A stretch of DNA of 55,964 bases from the NCBI GenBank assembly GCA_021845805.1, contig JAJZVD010000017.1:1-55964 (forward strand). Direction: 5' to 3'. This DNA comes from Pseudomonadota bacterium. GTDB taxonomy: Bacteria > Pseudomonadota > Alphaproteobacteria > Rhodobacterales > Rhodobacteraceae. A program made the position numbers and the translations under genes. Below are positions 52,115 to 55,964 of this stretch, piece by piece. Positions within the stretch are counted from its first letter, which is position 1; every line of letters starts with the position of its first letter. The notes beneath the pieces were generated by a model. The model was not told the DNA's origin. It did no database searches and worked only from the letters and a program-made list of their open reading frames with translations.

Positions 52115-53125
52115 CTAGAATGGCAGCCGCCGCAGGGTGAAGCCCGCCTGGGCCAGCAGGTTCAGCAGCCCGTCGGATCCGCCGAGATGCGCCGCCCCGA
52201 CCGCCACCAGCTCCTGCCGCCCCTCGGCTGCGGCGATCAGCCCCGGCACCCAGGCGCGGGTCCTGTCGGTCAGCATCACCCGTTCCATCCGGTCGAAGGC
52301 CGCGGGGTCGGCGCCGGGCGATTGCAGCGCGACCTTGCGGCTGAAGTCCCAGATCAGCCGGTGCTCGCCTGCGAAATAGGCATTGGCCAGCGTGGTCGCC
52401 ATGTCGGCCGAGGCGGCCTCGGAGGCAAGCGACAGGCGCAGCAGGTCGATCTGGTCGCGCCAGGGCACGTCGGCGAAAAGCCGGATCGCGGTGTCCCACG
52501 GCTCCAGCGCCGTCACCGGGATGTGCCGCGCCGTGGCCGCTGCGATCAGCCGCTGGTCCAGCCCGTTGGCCGCGTCCGGTTGCAGCCGACAGGGCGGCAG
52601 GCCGAGGAGCATCGCGACATACCAGGGCTGGAACTTCGCGGCGACGAAGGCGGGCATTCCGCGCAGTGCCATCGCCCGGGACAGGGTCTGCCAGTCGGCG
52701 GGCGACAGCGCCTCGGGCAGGGTGGGGCCGGTCGTGTTGACGATGCGATCGGGGTGGGCGGCGATGTCCGCCTGCAAGGCGCGCTCTGCATCGGGCCCCG
52801 CCTCGACCAGCAGGGCAGCGGCGCCGTCGAGATAGGGCAAGAGCTTCGGCACCAGCGAATCGAAGCGTGGATCGTTCAGGTGGTAGGTGCCCGCCACGGT
52901 GATCGTGGTCGGCCCGCGCGTCGCCTGCCAGACATTGCCCCGGGCATAGGGGGCATCGCCGACCAGCGCCGCCCGGGCCGCGGGCGACATGTCGGCCAGA
53001 AGGTCGCGACCGCCGCAACCGGCACCGTCGGCCAGGGCAGGGCCGGCCAGAAGCAGGCAGATGGCAAGGATGGCGCGTTTCAGCACGGGGCGCGGGCTCC
53101 GGTCCGGTCGCGCGAAGCTTCGCAT
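52115..53125 (-). CDS. TraB/GumN family protein, exported
   Basis: A 336-aa protein with signal peptide-like LKRAILAICLLLAGPALA and TraB/GumN motifs: GTYHLNDPRFD near 75, LVEAGPDAERAL and VAVGAAHLGGSDGLLNLLAQAGF at the end. TraB/GumN members are proposed metalloproteases/peptidases. A GTG at 53086 with GGAG upstream gives a shorter, classical signal peptide. It is divergent from groES. Confidence 0.85.
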   Translation of the reverse strand: MRSFARPDRSPRPVLKRAILAICLLLAGPALADGAGCGGRDLLADMSPAARAALVGDAPYARGNVWQATRGPTTITVAGTYHLNDPRFDSLVPKLLPYLDGAAALLVEAGPDAERALQADIAAHPDRIVNTTGPTLPEALSPADWQTLSRAMALRGMPAFVAAKFQPWYVAMLLGLPPCRLQPDAANGLDQRLIAAATARHIPVTALEPWDTAIRLFADVPWRDQIDLLRLSLASEAASADMATTLANAYFAGEHRLIWDFSRKVALQSPGADPAAFDRMERVMLTDRTRAWVPGLIAAAEGRQELVAVGAAHLGGSDGLLNLLAQAGFTLRRLPF

Positions 53126-53171
53126 GGCGCCGCCTGCGGGGCCAGAGGGTGCATTTTGCCGCACTGCCCTG

Positions 53172-53200
53172 TTGACAGCCGGGCGGACGTTGCCTAGATC
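53172..53200 (+). promoter_or_regulatory. Housekeeping promoter of groES-groEL
   Basis: TTGACA (53172-53177), then 16-17 bases, then CTAGAT/TAGATC (53194-53200). The expected start near 53206 lies at the CIRCE element. Confidence 0.6.
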
Positions 53201-53208
53201 AGCGGTCG

Positions 53209-53235
53209 TTGGCACTCGGTAGAGGCGAGTGCTAA
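53209..53235 (+). promoter_or_regulatory. CIRCE operator (HrcA binding site) of groESL
   Basis: The inverted repeat TTGGCACTC-N9-GAGTGCTAA matches the CIRCE consensus TTAGCACTC-N9-GAGTGCTAA with one change. It lies 34 bases before the groES ATG and just after the predicted transcription start, so HrcA repression and heat-shock control are expected. hrcA itself is not in the window. Confidence 0.93.
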
Positions 53236-53269
53236 TTGCATTCAACCTGGACCCTAGGGAGTTCACCAG

Positions 53270-55245
<1,976 letters not shown>

Positions 55246-55271
55246 TCCCGGCCATCTGGCCAGAGTTCGGG

Positions 55272-55299
55272 AAGGGGCGGCCGCAGGGTCGCCCCTTTT
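55272..55299 (+). terminator. Intrinsic terminator of groESL
   Basis: AAGGGGCGG (55272-55280) pairs with TCGCCCCTT (55289-55297, one G-T), followed by TT. It lies 27 bases after the groEL stop. Confidence 0.7.
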
Positions 55300-55310
55300 C
55301 CGTTCGTGCT

Positions 55311-55802
55311 CTAAAGCGCCGGACGGATCGCCAGCACCTCCAGCGTGACGGTGCCTGCGGGTTTCGCCCAGGTGACCGTATCGCCCACCCGGGCGCCCAG
55401 AAGCGCGCGCGCAAGCGGCGCCTGCGGCGAGATCCAGCCACGCGCAGGATCGGCCTCGTCCTCGCCCACGATCCGCCAGCGCGTCTCGCGGCCGTCCTCG
55501 TCGGCCACGGTCGCTTCGGTCGCAAAGGCCACCTCGGCGGGTGCCGCGGGCGGGGTGACGAGGATGGCGGATGCCAGCCGCGCCTCCAGATAGCGGATGT
55601 CGCGTTCCGCCGCGGCCTCGGGCAGCTTGTCCAGCCGCTCGGCCCGCGCGCGCAGGCGGGCCAGATCGGCCTGCACCGCCGCCAGCCGCGCCCTGAGACC
55701 GGCCAGCCCCGCGGGCGTCACCCAGTTCGGATGGGGCGAGACCGGCAGGTCGGGCAACGGATCTAGATCGCCCGTGCCCTCTTTCACGAAGGCGCGGCTC
55801 AT
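55311..55802 (-). CDS. GreA/GreB-type transcription factor
   Basis: A 163-aa protein with an N-terminal coiled coil (ARLAAVQADLARLRARAERL near 36-56) and C-terminal FKBP-like part (ISPQAPLARALLGARVGDTV), as in GreB-type factors. Such factors stimulate transcript cleavage in backtracked RNA polymerase. The acidic coiled-coil tip is not easily identified, so it could be a Gfh-like relative. Its ATG overlaps the stop of the upstream partial gene (ATGA). Confidence 0.8.
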   Translation of the reverse strand: MSRAFVKEGTGDLDPLPDLPVSPHPNWVTPAGLAGLRARLAAVQADLARLRARAERLDKLPEAAAERDIRYLEARLASAILVTPPAAPAEVAFATEATVADEDGRETRWRIVGEDEADPARGWISPQAPLARALLGARVGDTVTWAKPAGTVTLEVLAIRPAL

Positions 55803-55964
55803 CGCACGATCACCTCCAGCGGGTCGTAAAGGATGCCGCCCTCGGCGCCCCAGGCCACCGCGGCCAGGCTGTCGGGCTTGTGGCGCAGGCGGGCCAGTTC
55901 ATCGGCGGTCACGAAGCGCCGCTCGCTCACCACGCCTTCGGGGTCTGTCCAGCGGGCGGGCAGG
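55799..55964 (-). CDS. Unidentified gene, 3' end only (cut by window edge)
   Basis: Only the last about 55 codons are inside the window. They read LPARWTDPEGVVSERRF, then VTADELARLR, and finish ILYDPLEVIVR. I do not recognise the family. Its stop overlaps the Gre-type start, so the two genes are likely coupled. Small Trp/Glu-rich C-terminus; nothing more can be inferred. Confidence 0.55.
   Translation of the reverse strand, partial: LPARWTDPEGVVSERRFVTADELARLRHKPDSLAAVAWGAEGGILYDPLEVIVR

Overview
The window is about 56 kb of very GC-rich chromosomal DNA from an alphaproteobacterium, most likely a member of the Rhodobacterales (Rhodobacteraceae/Paracoccaceae). Supporting signs are the F1-only ATP synthase operon atpHAGDC, the hisD-UPF0262-phosphatase-infA-maf-rng-yacG block, the ribF/HAD/MaoC block, a VPLPA-CTERM protein, Hint-domain proteins, and start-stop overlaps (ATGA, GTGA, TGATG) throughout. 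Almost everything is housekeeping. No phage, transposase, CRISPR array or rRNA operon is visible. Assignments rest on reading protein motifs and order by eye; no database search was run.

Layout. 1-7.8 kb: truA 5' end, a YcjX/YcjF-like pair, a 2-hydroxyacid dehydrogenase, a CsaA-like protein, proC, a YbjN protein, a CLC-CBS channel and a UbiK-like protein. 7.9-14 kb: lgt, a MidA-like methyltransferase and pgeF, then a 49-aa ORF, a Hint protein, an Lrp regulator, trxB and a truncated globin. 14.2-22.4 kb: ileS, a DNA repair methyltransferase, the hisD to yacG block, and tRNA-Phe with a good promoter. 22.4-25.6 kb is the least ordinary part: a TetR regulator, an alpha/beta hydrolase whose nucleophile serine reads as threonine, the frameshifted 3' remnant of a luciferase-like monooxygenase, and a second Hint protein.

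25.7-38.1 kb: rpsD, a UPF0114 membrane protein, hisC and tyrA, a DUF2125 protein, a ChaC-like cyclotransferase, a two-gene MotA/MotB-like (ExbB/OmpA-like) ion-channel pair with an unusually long coiled coil, clpA, gloB and a methyltransferase. 38.4-43.3 kb: atpHAGDC ending in a strong terminator. 43.3-48.6 kb: a VPLPA-CTERM surface protein, an H-type lectin, prs, a DsbA-like isomerase, an alpha/beta hydrolase, a threonine aldolase and a YcgN protein. 48.6-53.1 kb: ribF, MaoC, a TIGR01459 HAD protein, ppaC and a TraB/GumN protein. 53.2-56 kb: groES-groEL behind a CIRCE operator, a GreA/GreB-type factor and an unidentified partial gene.

The best candidate for an incompletely described system is the motor-like pair at 30920-33865. 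The region 23082-24364 looks like a decaying catabolic cassette next to its presumed regulator.
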